Virus record (IMG/VR): IMGVR_UViG_3300035698_017052
Span: 1-25,778 of that record
Source: a virus
Reading direction: 5' to 3' (one strand)
Length of the DNA: 25,778 bases
Numbering within the stretch: position 1 is the stretch's first letter; each line of letters starts with the position of its first letter. Positions 16,567-23,083 of this stretch are shown piece by piece. The notes under the pieces were generated by a model. The model searched no databases. It had not been told where the DNA came from and saw only the letters and a program-made list of their open reading frames with translations. A program made the position numbers and the translations under genes.

Positions 16567-16878
16567 TTAAATACTTCCAAGTCCTTGAAATTTCATGTTA
16601 AAATTAGACATTTCAATTACAAGTTTGGTTATATTTCTAACACCATTTATCATCATTCTGGCATTTTCTTTGTTTTGTTTTTGGGCCGTAGAATTTTCTA
16701 TTTTTTCCATTGCTAAATCTTTGGCTTTTTCAAAATCTGTCATAGCTGATATCTGGCTAATAAAATCCATATCAAATATGCCTTGCCCTATCTTTAAATC
16801 AGCTCTACGACGAGCGTCTTGAGCTTGTCTTTCGCCTTCTAGTTCAGAAGTTTCTAAATATTCTTTGAATGTTTTCAT
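16567..16878 (-). CDS. small helical protein with MKTFKEY head-targeting-like N-terminus
   Basis: 103 residues. Starts MKTFKEYLETSELEGERQ, then mostly helical and charged (DFEKAKDLAMEKIENSTAQK) to the end. The next upstream gene also begins MKTFKEY. T4 internal head proteins carry an N-terminal capsid-targeting sequence of the form MKTYQEFI that is removed by the gp21 protease; these two fit that pattern. The function is otherwise unknown. AAGGAA before the ATG supports the start. Likely a packaged or neck-associated protein, by inference. Confidence 0.65.
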   Translation of the reverse strand: MKTFKEYLETSELEGERQAQDARRRADLKIGQGIFDMDFISQISAMTDFEKAKDLAMEKIENSTAQKQNKENARMMINGVRNITKLVIEMSNFNMKFQGLGSI

Positions 16879-16893
16879 TTTTATAATTCCTTA

Positions 16894-17274
16894 TTATGAT
16901 CTATATCCAGTTATTATTTTATTGTTTTTCATTTGAGAAATATAATCTCTTGTATAATCTTTGCCAAGTGTGTTCCCCCACTCTTCTTCGTCTGAATATG
17001 AATCTACATGGAATGAAGATGGAACTAAATCTGTACTACCAAGAGCAGTGAAATCAATAGTGATATAATCAGGAAGTTTATATCCAGGAGCACCGCCTTC
17101 TAGTCCAAGTTCTTTGACTATTTCAGACATTGCTTTTTCAACATCTTCCTCTGTTGGACTTGGTACATCTAAATCAGTGGTATCATTAATTGTCCACGTA
17201 TAATTCCACGACCAATTTTTATCCATGTATTGTTTATATAATGGTTTGTTGATATATTCTTTAAATGTCTTCAT
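16894..17274 (-). CDS. acidic protein with MKTFKEY head-targeting-like N-terminus
   Basis: 126 residues from the ATG at 17272-17274, which has AAAGGAAA eight bases upstream; an in-frame ATG further up (17376) lacks support and would overlap the regulatory repeat. Begins MKTFKEYINKPLYKQYMDKN, then a Trp-rich strand (WSWNYTWTINDTTDL) and a very acidic region (PSPTEEDVEKAMSEIV, then DSYSDEEEWG). Shares only its first seven residues with the gene downstream, which points to a shared targeting signal and not to duplication. Possibly an internal or neck-region virion protein. A TATAAATA box lies about 110 bases upstream. Confidence 0.65.
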   Translation of the reverse strand: MKTFKEYINKPLYKQYMDKNWSWNYTWTINDTTDLDVPSPTEEDVEKAMSEIVKELGLEGGAPGYKLPDYITIDFTALGSTDLVPSSFHVDSYSDEEEWGNTLGKDYTRDYISQMKNNKIITGYRS

Positions 17275-17318
17275 TTTGATATTTCCTTTTATATTATTTA
17301 TTTGAAAAATTTCATTTT

Positions 17319-17360
17319 TGTACAATTTTTTAAATAAAAGGTGAAAAAAATAATTGTACA
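17319..17360. promoter_or_regulatory. inverted repeat (TGTACAATT / AATTGTACA) in a divergent control region
   Basis: TGTACAATT at 17319-17327 is the exact complement of AATTGTACA at 17352-17360. The arms lie between the leftward acidic-protein gene and the rightward MerR-type gene. Each arm holds a TGTACA palindrome, as in operator half-sites. The small MerR-type protein encoded just to the right is the natural candidate to bind it (inference). Confidence 0.45.
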
Positions 17361-17382
17361 TACTTATATATATCATAACATA

Positions 17383-17390
17383 TATTTATA
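17383..17390 (-). promoter_or_regulatory. T4-type late promoter box
   Basis: TATAAATA on the minus strand, the T4 late-promoter consensus, pointing at the MKTFKEY genes about 110 bases away. In such AT-rich DNA an 8-base match may be chance. Confidence 0.4.
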
Positions 17391-17403
17391 AAGGAGAATA
17401 TAA

Positions 17404-17568
17404 ATGAATGACATGTTATTGAAATTGCCCGAAGTAGCGAAATTGATTGGAGTGCACGTAGGAACTTTGCGTAGATGGGACAGAGAAGGAAAATTGAAAG
17501 CAACAAGAACACCAGGGGGACAAAGAAGATACCGCAAAAGTGAAATAGAAAAAATTATTAATGGATAA
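17404..17568 (+). CDS. 54-residue MerR-type DNA-binding protein
   Basis: Encodes MNDMLLKLPEVAKLIGVHVG, then TLRRWDREGKLKATRTPGGQ and RRYRKSEIEKIING. This is one complete winged-helix MerR-family head: helix-turn-helix LPEVAKLIGVHVGTLRRW followed by the wing TRTPGGQRRY. It closely resembles the N-terminal domain of IS607-type serine recombinases and small phage excisionases, but no recombinase domain follows. AAGGAG seven bases before the ATG makes the start secure. It probably acts as a repressor or recombination accessory factor; the adjacent inverted repeat (17319-17360) is a plausible site. It is on the plus strand among accessory genes. Confidence 0.8.
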   Translation: MNDMLLKLPEVAKLIGVHVGTLRRWDREGKLKATRTPGGQRRYRKSEIEKIING

Positions 17569-17574
17569 ATACTA

Positions 17575-17873
17575 ATGGATATAGTCACATATATCATTAA
17601 ACAGTAAAGAAATATAAATTATTTTGGGATGAATTTAAAGAAAAATGTGGATTTGACAACAAATTACGGAAAATCGGATTATCACTAGAAGATTTAATTG
17701 AAGAATATCAATTGATAGTAAAAAAATATGGAGAAAAAGCATTTAGTACTACTTGGATTATAAAAAATGGATATTTATGGTTATATCGACAAGTAAGTAG
17801 AAAATATAACATTCCATGGAAACAATTTATTCAAACGTGTAAGTCTAGAATAGAATTAAATTTTGAATGGTAA
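17575..17873 (+). pseudogene. small gene broken by a one-base frameshift
   Basis: The ATG at 17575 gives MDIVTYIIKQ and stops. A second frame, open from 17601 to the TAA at 17871-17873 but lacking any ATG near its start, gives VKKYKLFWDEFKEKC and ends RIELNFEW. One extra A in the AAA at 17599-17601 would join them into a single 99-residue protein. The second part (LSLEDLIEEYQLIVKKYG, then TWIIKNGYLWLYRQVSRKYN and IPWKQFIQTC) looks like a small helical DNA-binding repeat of the kind seen beside homing endonucleases, but I cannot assign it. Seven bases after the MerR-type gene, so probably one operon. Confidence 0.5.
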
Positions 17874-17900
17874 ATAAATAACTCTAAAAAGGATTTAAAT

Positions 17901-19574
17901 ATGTACAAAACAATTTTTACTCTTATTTTTATTTTTTTATCTGTTAATCTTATGGCAGATACTTATCAAATTAAAATGAAAAATGGAGTGATTATAAAAG
18001 CTACTAATGTAGTTTCCTTAGATGATACTAGATATTCAATTAATACAAAAGGTGGAAAAATTATACTCAATAAAGATAGAGTACGATCAGTCAGTAAAGA
18101 TAGAGTACGATCAGTCAGTATAAAAAAAGAACCCGTAGTTGTTCCAGTAAAAATAAAATCTAAAGTTACCTTACCAGCAAAAGTTACTCCTACTCCTACT
18201 CCTACTCCTACTCCTATTAAAAAATATAGCGAAGATTCATTAGGCATGACATATGATGAATTTATGAAAAAATTTGATAAATTTGGACACACGTTAGAAA
18301 TAAAAATGTATGATAATAAATGCAAATATGAATGCAGGAATATATACAAAAATAATAAAACAAAACAGGAACACAAACCTTATATTTTAAATATTTCTGT
18401 TAATGACGATGATGAAATTGTTGATATCTTAATGCCGTTTAACATGGTTAAAAATTCTGGTGGGAATGGTAATATTATGTTTGCGGTTGCTCTTTTGAAG
18501 AAAATGTTTTATTCATATGATTTTTTCAAAGATAAAAGTAGTGTCGAAGAAAAATATATTTTTTCAGTTGTTAGCGGTGATATTAAAATAGAATCTTCTT
18601 ATGATTCCGATCTAGGTCTTGGTATTTTACATATTTTTAATGTTAATTATGAAGAAGAACCTATTCGAAAGCAAAAAACATATAGCGATTATTCATTAGG
18701 AATTACTTACGAAGAATTTATGAATAGTTTTAATACCGCAAAAACAGATAAATTTAAAATGAAAAAGAACGGGAATATTTATTCTGGAATTAACCAAAAA
18801 GCATTCAGTTGTTTTTTACATATAAGAGTAAATGATAAAAAAGAAATAATTGAGATTGTTATGCCTTTTTCATATTCAACGAAAAAATTAATGCAATCTA
18901 TGTCAGTTACTGTTTATGTAGTTTCATTAAAAAGTCATTTTATAAAACATGAATTAAATGATAATCCTTGCGAAGATTGGGCGAAACGATTATCAACTAG
19001 ACCGTATGCAAATTATAATAAAACTTATACTAAAGATGAGATTTATCCAAACCAAACCATTGTGACTATTTTTATGAATCCTGATTTTGGAACGGGTTAT
19101 GTTCATGTTTATAAGAAATCAACACAAAAAATATATGGAAAAAACCCGAAAGATTTGCAAGATTTTTTACAACTTAATAGGTATAAAGATCTTGAAGAAG
19201 TTTGCAATGTTGACAATCTTTACATATTAAACGGTTTCGATGATTTTGCATCATTGGTTTCTTCAAAAACTGATAAGGAAGGAAATATTTACCAGATAGG
19301 TACACATTTTGGTTTTATGGATGGTTCTCCAGGGCCGGATGAAAATGAAATAAGAAAATCCGCCCTATTGCTTTCTAGTTTAGAGTATATTTTTGGCGAT
19401 CAAGTTACTCATAGGTGGGGAGCAATGCAAAAAATGTTTACGGCTTCTCTTGCAACTGATAGAGTTCAAAATACAGGAAAAATAGAACCTATCGAGGAAA
19501 TAATAGGCGGAGTTAGTTGTTCGATAGCAAAAAGTTTTTTGACGCTTGATTTTAAAATGGAAGTTAAAAAATGA
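17901..19574 (+). CDS. secreted two-domain protein with slippage-prone repeats, function unknown
   Basis: 557 residues. A Sec signal peptide (YKTIFTLIFIFLSVNLMA, cut after MADT or nearby) leads into a short beta-domain (YQIKMKNGVIIKATNVVSL), an exact duplication (KDRVRSVS twice), a Thr-Pro linker (PTPTPTPTP), and two related domains (SLGMTYDEFMKKF about 113-255; SLGITYEEFMNSF about 267-400, each with an acidic or basic turn then IVDILMPF or IIEIVMPF), followed by a unique C-terminal domain. Likely exported to the periplasm or cell surface of the infected host, perhaps as a phage-encoded cell-modifying factor. I do not recognise the fold. AAAAAGGA before the ATG supports the start. Its stop (19572-19574) overlaps the endonuclease remnant, which marks a recombination joint. 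Confidence 0.7.
   Translation: MYKTIFTLIFIFLSVNLMADTYQIKMKNGVIIKATNVVSLDDTRYSINTKGGKIILNKDRVRSVSKDRVRSVSIKKEPVVVPVKIKSKVTLPAKVTPTPTPTPTPIKKYSEDSLGMTYDEFMKKFDKFGHTLEIKMYDNKCKYECRNIYKNNKTKQEHKPYILNISVNDDDEIVDILMPFNMVKNSGGNGNIMFAVALLKKMFYSYDFFKDKSSVEEKYIFSVVSGDIKIESSYDSDLGLGILHIFNVNYEEEPIRKQKTYSDYSLGITYEEFMNSFNTAKTDKFKMKKNGNIYSGINQKAFSCFLHIRVNDKKEIIEIVMPFSYSTKKLMQSMSVTVYVVSLKSHFIKHELNDNPCEDWAKRLSTRPYANYNKTYTKDEIYPNQTIVTIFMNPDFGTGYVHVYKKSTQKIYGKNPKDLQDFLQLNRYKDLEEVCNVDNLYILNGFDDFASLVSSKTDKEGNIYQIGTHFGFMDGSPGPDENEIRKSALLLSSLEYIFGDQVTHRWGAMQKMFTASLATDRVQNTGKIEPIEEIIGGVSCSIAKSFLTLDFKMEVKK
18072..18119 (+). repeat. 24-bp perfect tandem duplication
   Basis: Two identical 24-bp units, 18072-18095 and 18096-18119, in frame, each coding KDRVRSVS in the secreted protein. 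A perfect copy suggests recent expansion. Confidence 0.9.
18186..18215 (+). repeat. hexamer microsatellite (ACTCCT x 5)
   Basis: Five perfect ACTCCT units encode the Thr-Pro linker of the secreted protein. A change in unit number by slippage would keep the frame and change linker length. Confidence 0.9.
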
Positions 19575-20004
19575 AAACAAAGATGAGCTAATTAGTTTAA
19601 TGACGTTTGGTAAAACTAGGTTTAGCAAAAAATATGAGTGGGAGATGATTCGTTTTTGTAATAAAAAGTTTACCTCTGTTACAGGTGGTGCTAGTAAATT
19701 GTTTCAGTATTTTATTAGGAATTATAAACCTGAAAGTATAATTAGTTATGCAGACAAAAGATATAGCAACGGTGGTTTATATAATAAATTAGGAATGATT
19801 TTTAGTCATAATAGTGAACCTAATTATTGGTATTTTAAATTACCCAATATGACTCTTTACTCAAGAGTAAAATTTCAAAAACACAAACTAAAAGTTTTAC
19901 TAGAAAATTTTAATGAAGATAAATCAGAAGTAGATAATATGCTAAATCACGGTTACCTAAGAATTTTTGACTGTGGTAATTCTGTTTATGTTTGGAAAAA
20001 TTAA
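19570..20004 (+). pseudogene. endonuclease C-terminal domain remnant (copy D)
   Basis: The frame matches only the last 145 or so residues of the endonuclease family: DELISLMTFGKTRFSKKYEW, MIRFCNKKF, GGASKLFQYFIRNYKPESII, SYADKRYSNGGLYNKLGM, NYWYFK, RVKFQKHKLKVLLENF and a final RIFDCGNSVYVWKN. The nuclease core, repeats and zinc cluster are absent. Homology begins within a few bases of the stop of the secreted-protein gene, so the front was removed when that island joined here. The open frame extends back to an ATG at 19546, so a stand-alone 152-residue GNAT-like protein could still be made. Its 3' end overlaps the displaced gp13 tail in the same way that copy E overlaps the intact gp13. Confidence 0.85.
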
Positions 20005-20111
20005 CCTATAATAATATTCAATGGTTCTTGCCACTTGTAAATCAAGTCATGTTCTAATTGTTTCTTTTCATCTTTGCCTTCTTGCAAAATTGTTGCCCCG
20101 TCTAAGGTTAC
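20001..20111 (-). pseudogene. displaced 3' end of the gp13 neck gene
   Basis: 36 codons plus stop: VTLDGATILQEGKDEK, then KQLEHDLIYKWQEPLNIIIG. It matches 31 of 36 residues of the end of the intact gp13-like gene (22068-22175). A 25-base stretch is identical (20089-20113 and 22156-22180). Homology stops sharply just before the Val codon, and the upstream sequence belongs to endonuclease copy E. The fragment has no gp13 start of its own. Best read as the old gene end left in place when copy E entered with a replacement end. Confidence 0.85.
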
Positions 20112-20128
20112 TCTAAAGCTATTACTAA

Positions 20129-20136
20129 TATTTATA
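20129..20136 (-). promoter_or_regulatory. T4-type late promoter box
   Basis: TATAAATA on the minus strand between the hairpin of copy E and the displaced gp13 tail. It would transcribe leftwards through the tail and antisense to copy D. A chance match is possible in this AT-rich stretch. Confidence 0.3.
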
Positions 20137-20139
20137 AGG

Positions 20140-20181
20140 AAATTGCTCCTTAATATACTATTATATATTAAGGAGCAATTT
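20140..20181 (+). promoter_or_regulatory. 18-bp perfect hairpin hiding the ribosome binding site of copy E
   Basis: Bases 20140-20157 pair perfectly with 20164-20181 around a six-base loop (20158-20163). The right arm contains the AAGGAG (20170-20175) and ends at the base before the ATG at 20182, so in a full-length transcript the site is buried. T4 homing endonuclease genes such as I-TevI use the same kind of RNA block against early read-through. Here a transcript starting inside the hairpin would free the site. It could also work as a bidirectional terminator. Confidence 0.75.
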
Positions 20182-22098
20182 ATGATTTGTGAAATATGTA
20201 AAAAAGATTTCAAAAACTTAGGAAGACACTTATCAAATAATAAAAATTTAGTACATGGAATAACATGTAGAGATTATTATTTAAAATTTATATTGAAGCA
20301 AGATAAAATTCCTAAATGTTTATTTTGTGGAAAAGACGTGAATTTTTATGGAATTAGTGTAGGGTTTACAAAAACATGTTCGTTAAAATGCAATGCTGCT
20401 GCAATGTGGAAAAAGAAAGGCCATAAAGAAAAAGTTTCTAAAAGTTGTAAAAAAACATGGAATAAAGAAAAGTATAAAAAAATAGCATCACTAAACAGTA
20501 AAAAAGACTGGAAAGAAAAAAAGAATAAAAAAACAATAGAAATAAAAGATTTTAAATCGCTACAAGAGTGGATAATTGATAATTTATGTAATAAAAACAA
20601 GCATTTAATTGCTAGCAAGGTTCAAGAGAGATATATAAAACATGTATATGTTAATATTTTTGATGAAATAATTAAATATACATTATTTTTAGAGAATAAT
20701 AACATTTCATTATCAGAACGGTTATATTGTATAATCACTGGGCTACAAGCACAAAAAAGATGTATAGAATGTGATAAGAAGTTAAAGTTTGTATCATATA
20801 ATAAAGGATATAATACTTTTTGTTCTACGAAATGTTCTACTAATAACGAACAAATCAAAAGTAAAACGAGAGATACATGTATAAAGAAATTTGGAGGCCC
20901 TGCGCCAATTTCTTCGCATCATATAAGAGAAAAAATAAGAAAAACAAATCTTATAAAATATGGAGCAGAAAATCCATTACAGTCAGAGATAATAAAAAAC
21001 AAGATGAAAAAAACATGCATGAAAAAATACGGTAGGAATCATTATTCTAGATATCCGATTTCTCAAGAAATATTGTCTAAAATTAGCAATATAGATTGGT
21101 TAAAATCAGAACATTTTATAAAGCAAAAATCAGTTTTACATATAGCTAAAGAATTGGGCATAAGCCAGCGTCGACTTTTGAATGAATTCAATAAATTAGA
21201 AATAAAAGTTAAAACATTTTCTAAATCCAGATTTGAAGTTGAAATAGTGAAATTCATTAATTTAGATGATATGGAAACTAATACTAAAAATGTTATTTCT
21301 CCATATGAATTAGATATCTATATATCAGATTATAATTTAGCAATAGAGTTTAATGGATTATATTGGCACAGTAAAAAAGATAAAAATTATCATTTAATGA
21401 AAACAGAAATGTGTGAAGAAAAGGGAATTCAATTATTACACATATTTGAAAATGAATGGGTTGACTTAGCCAAGCAGAGTATTTGGAAAAGTATAATTAA
21501 TACTAGACTTGGTCGAAGTAAAAATATACGTGCTAAAAATACTGAAATCAGAGAAGTTGAAGATAATGAAATGATAAGAGAATTTTTGAATAATAATTGT
21601 TTTGAAGGACATTGTCCTAGTTCTATTAAATTAGGTTTATTTTTAAAAGACGAACTGGTTAGTTTGGCAACTTTTAGTAAATCAAAATTTTACAAAAAAT
21701 ATGAATGGGAAGTAAATTCTATTTGCAACAAAAAATTTATCCATGTAATAGATGGCGCAAATAAATTATATAAATATTTTATCAGGAACTATAATCCCGA
21801 AAGTGTAGTTAGTTATTTAGATAGACGTTATAGTGATGACAGTTTATATAAACAATTAGGATTTGAATTTAGTCATTATAGTACTCCTAATTATTGGTAT
21901 TTTAATAATAATGAATATATATTACATGCAAATACAACGTTTCAGAAACATAAGCTATCTAATTTACTAGAAAGTTTTGATGAAAATAAAACTGAAGCTA
22001 AAAATATGCTAGATAATGGTTATAGAAGAGTTTTTGACTGTGGTAATATAATTTATACTTGGAAAAATCAACCTATTAATATAGCAAGTGGTTCCTGA
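20182..22098 (+). CDS. modular homing-type endonuclease, copy E (extra N-terminal zinc fingers)
   Basis: 638 residues from the ATG at 20182, which has AAGGAG at good spacing. Unlike its paralogues it starts with a C2H2-like finger (CEICKKDFKNLGRH) and a second Cys cluster (CLFCGKD, then CSLKCN), then a basic stretch. The common plan follows: LSERLYCIITGL, third Cys cluster (CIECDKK, then CSTKC), only three KYG repeats, an HTH-like region (IAKELGISQRRLLNEF), the nuclease core (ELDIYISDYNLAIEFNGLYW, then LLHIFENEW) and the GNAT-like C-terminal domain. The last residues (QPINIASGS) are read from the antisense of the gp13 3' end, overlapping it by 31 bases. Translation is probably gated by the hairpin just upstream. 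The likely target is gp13. Confidence 0.87.
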   Translation: MICEICKKDFKNLGRHLSNNKNLVHGITCRDYYLKFILKQDKIPKCLFCGKDVNFYGISVGFTKTCSLKCNAAAMWKKKGHKEKVSKSCKKTWNKEKYKKIASLNSKKDWKEKKNKKTIEIKDFKSLQEWIIDNLCNKNKHLIASKVQERYIKHVYVNIFDEIIKYTLFLENNNISLSERLYCIITGLQAQKRCIECDKKLKFVSYNKGYNTFCSTKCSTNNEQIKSKTRDTCIKKFGGPAPISSHHIREKIRKTNLIKYGAENPLQSEIIKNKMKKTCMKKYGRNHYSRYPISQEILSKISNIDWLKSEHFIKQKSVLHIAKELGISQRRLLNEFNKLEIKVKTFSKSRFEVEIVKFINLDDMETNTKNVISPYELDIYISDYNLAIEFNGLYWHSKKDKNYHLMKTEMCEEKGIQLLHIFENEWVDLAKQSIWKSIINTRLGRSKNIRAKNTEIREVEDNEMIREFLNNNCFEGHCPSSIKLGLFLKDELVSLATFSKSKFYKKYEWEVNSICNKKFIHVIDGANKLYKYFIRNYNPESVVSYLDRRYSDDSLYKQLGFEFSHYSTPNYWYFNNNEYILHANTTFQKHKLSNLLESFDENKTEAKNMLDNGYRRVFDCGNIIYTWKNQPINIASGS

Positions 22099-23015
22099 AA
22101 CTTATAGATTAAATCATGTTCTAATTTGAGTTTCTCATCTTTTCCCTCTTGTAATATTGTTGCCCCGTCTAAGGTTACTCCGGTTCCAGGAGACACTATG
22201 GTACTATATTTACTCCGTATTCTACCAACCATTATTTTACACAAAGCCAAAGCATATTCATTCATAAACTGATGCACCGATTTCCAATCTTTACGTTTCT
22301 GTAAATATTGGACTGAAACACTACCGCCTCCGTATGCTGGAGTTGGATATACTTTTATTGAATGATCGTCTTCGTAGAATTCCCATCCGCCATTACGACC
22401 AGATGTTCGCTCGAACATGTCTTCATACTGCTTGAATAAAACCCATTCGCCCGCGTAGCCCCAGTACGGTTGATGTCTATTGTACCCCCATGCTCCCCAA
22501 GCTAATCCTCCAGCTCCATATCCAGTATCTCCAATCCATCCTAGCGGCATTGCTCCACCAAGTTCTCTTGCGCCGTCACATGATGGCGGGAGATATTGCA
22601 CGTCTCTTATAAGACCGATATCGCACGGCATTTGATATATGGATTGCTGGGCAACAGTATCAAAATGATACCATTGAAAATATGACTGAGGAGCCCATTC
22701 TTCGAACATTCGAAGAGATTCGTCGACGGCAAAGGTAAGTTGTTGCTGGTCTAATTCCAGGTCTATCACTGGACCGCCGAGAAGGAGAATACACGCATCG
22801 GCGATTTGACTTCTTATTTTTTCACGGTTAAATCTAGGTCCGGTAACACAGTCGTAACCTCTAGCTGTAGACTCGCTTTCTGGAAGTATATTATCATTTA
22901 GTTGTTCGCCGCCAATCGTTGCTGTTAATGGACCACAGGTAACTGCTGTTGAGCTAGTACTAGGAGTAGAAGTTGACGGGGCTGTTGCATAATCTGTTTG
23001 GAATTCAATAGCCAT
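22068..23015 (-). CDS. neck protein (T4 gp13-like)
   Basis: 315 residues. T4 gp13 closes the filled head and joins with gp14 to the tail. A Ser/Thr/Pro-rich start is followed by REKIRSQIADACILLLGGPV, FAVDESLRMFEEWAPQSYFQ-WYHFD, IYQMPCDIGLIRDVQYLPPS, a Gly/Trp/Tyr-rich loop (GYGAGGLAWGAWGYNRHQPY), ERTSGRNGGWEFYEDDHSIKVYP, WKSVHQFMNEYALALCKIMV, and a C-terminus GVTLDGATILQEGKDEKLKL that fits gp13-like proteins of cyanophage type (GVTLNGQKIYDEAVDEIEKL), quoted from memory. The start ATG is at 23013-23015. The 3' end is overlapped by endonuclease copy E, and an older copy of that end lies at 20001. Confidence 0.72.
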   Translation of the reverse strand: MAIEFQTDYATAPSTSTPSTSSTAVTCGPLTATIGGEQLNDNILPESESTARGYDCVTGPRFNREKIRSQIADACILLLGGPVIDLELDQQQLTFAVDESLRMFEEWAPQSYFQWYHFDTVAQQSIYQMPCDIGLIRDVQYLPPSCDGARELGGAMPLGWIGDTGYGAGGLAWGAWGYNRHQPYWGYAGEWVLFKQYEDMFERTSGRNGGWEFYEDDHSIKVYPTPAYGGGSVSVQYLQKRKDWKSVHQFMNEYALALCKIMVGRIRSKYSTIVSPGTGVTLDGATILQEGKDEKLKLEHDLIYKFQEPLAILIG

Positions 23016-23083
23016 GATATTATTTATTGTTTTAGAGCAAGAAAACAGTAAAAATATTTCAATTTTATTAATATAATAATATT

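Noticed and set aside
17404-17568. IS607-type transposon
   Set aside because: Only the MerR-type head is present; no serine recombinase domain and no tnpB gene follow.
17966-18376. 136-residue minus-strand open frame
   Set aside because: Antisense to the secreted-protein gene; its GVGVGVGV run is the shadow of the PTPTPTP linker; no ribosome binding site.
20074-20181. Longer N-terminus of copy E from the ATG at 20074
   Set aside because: That stretch is antisense to the displaced gp13 tail and lacks a ribosome binding site, while 20182 has AAGGAG and starts a zinc-finger sequence.
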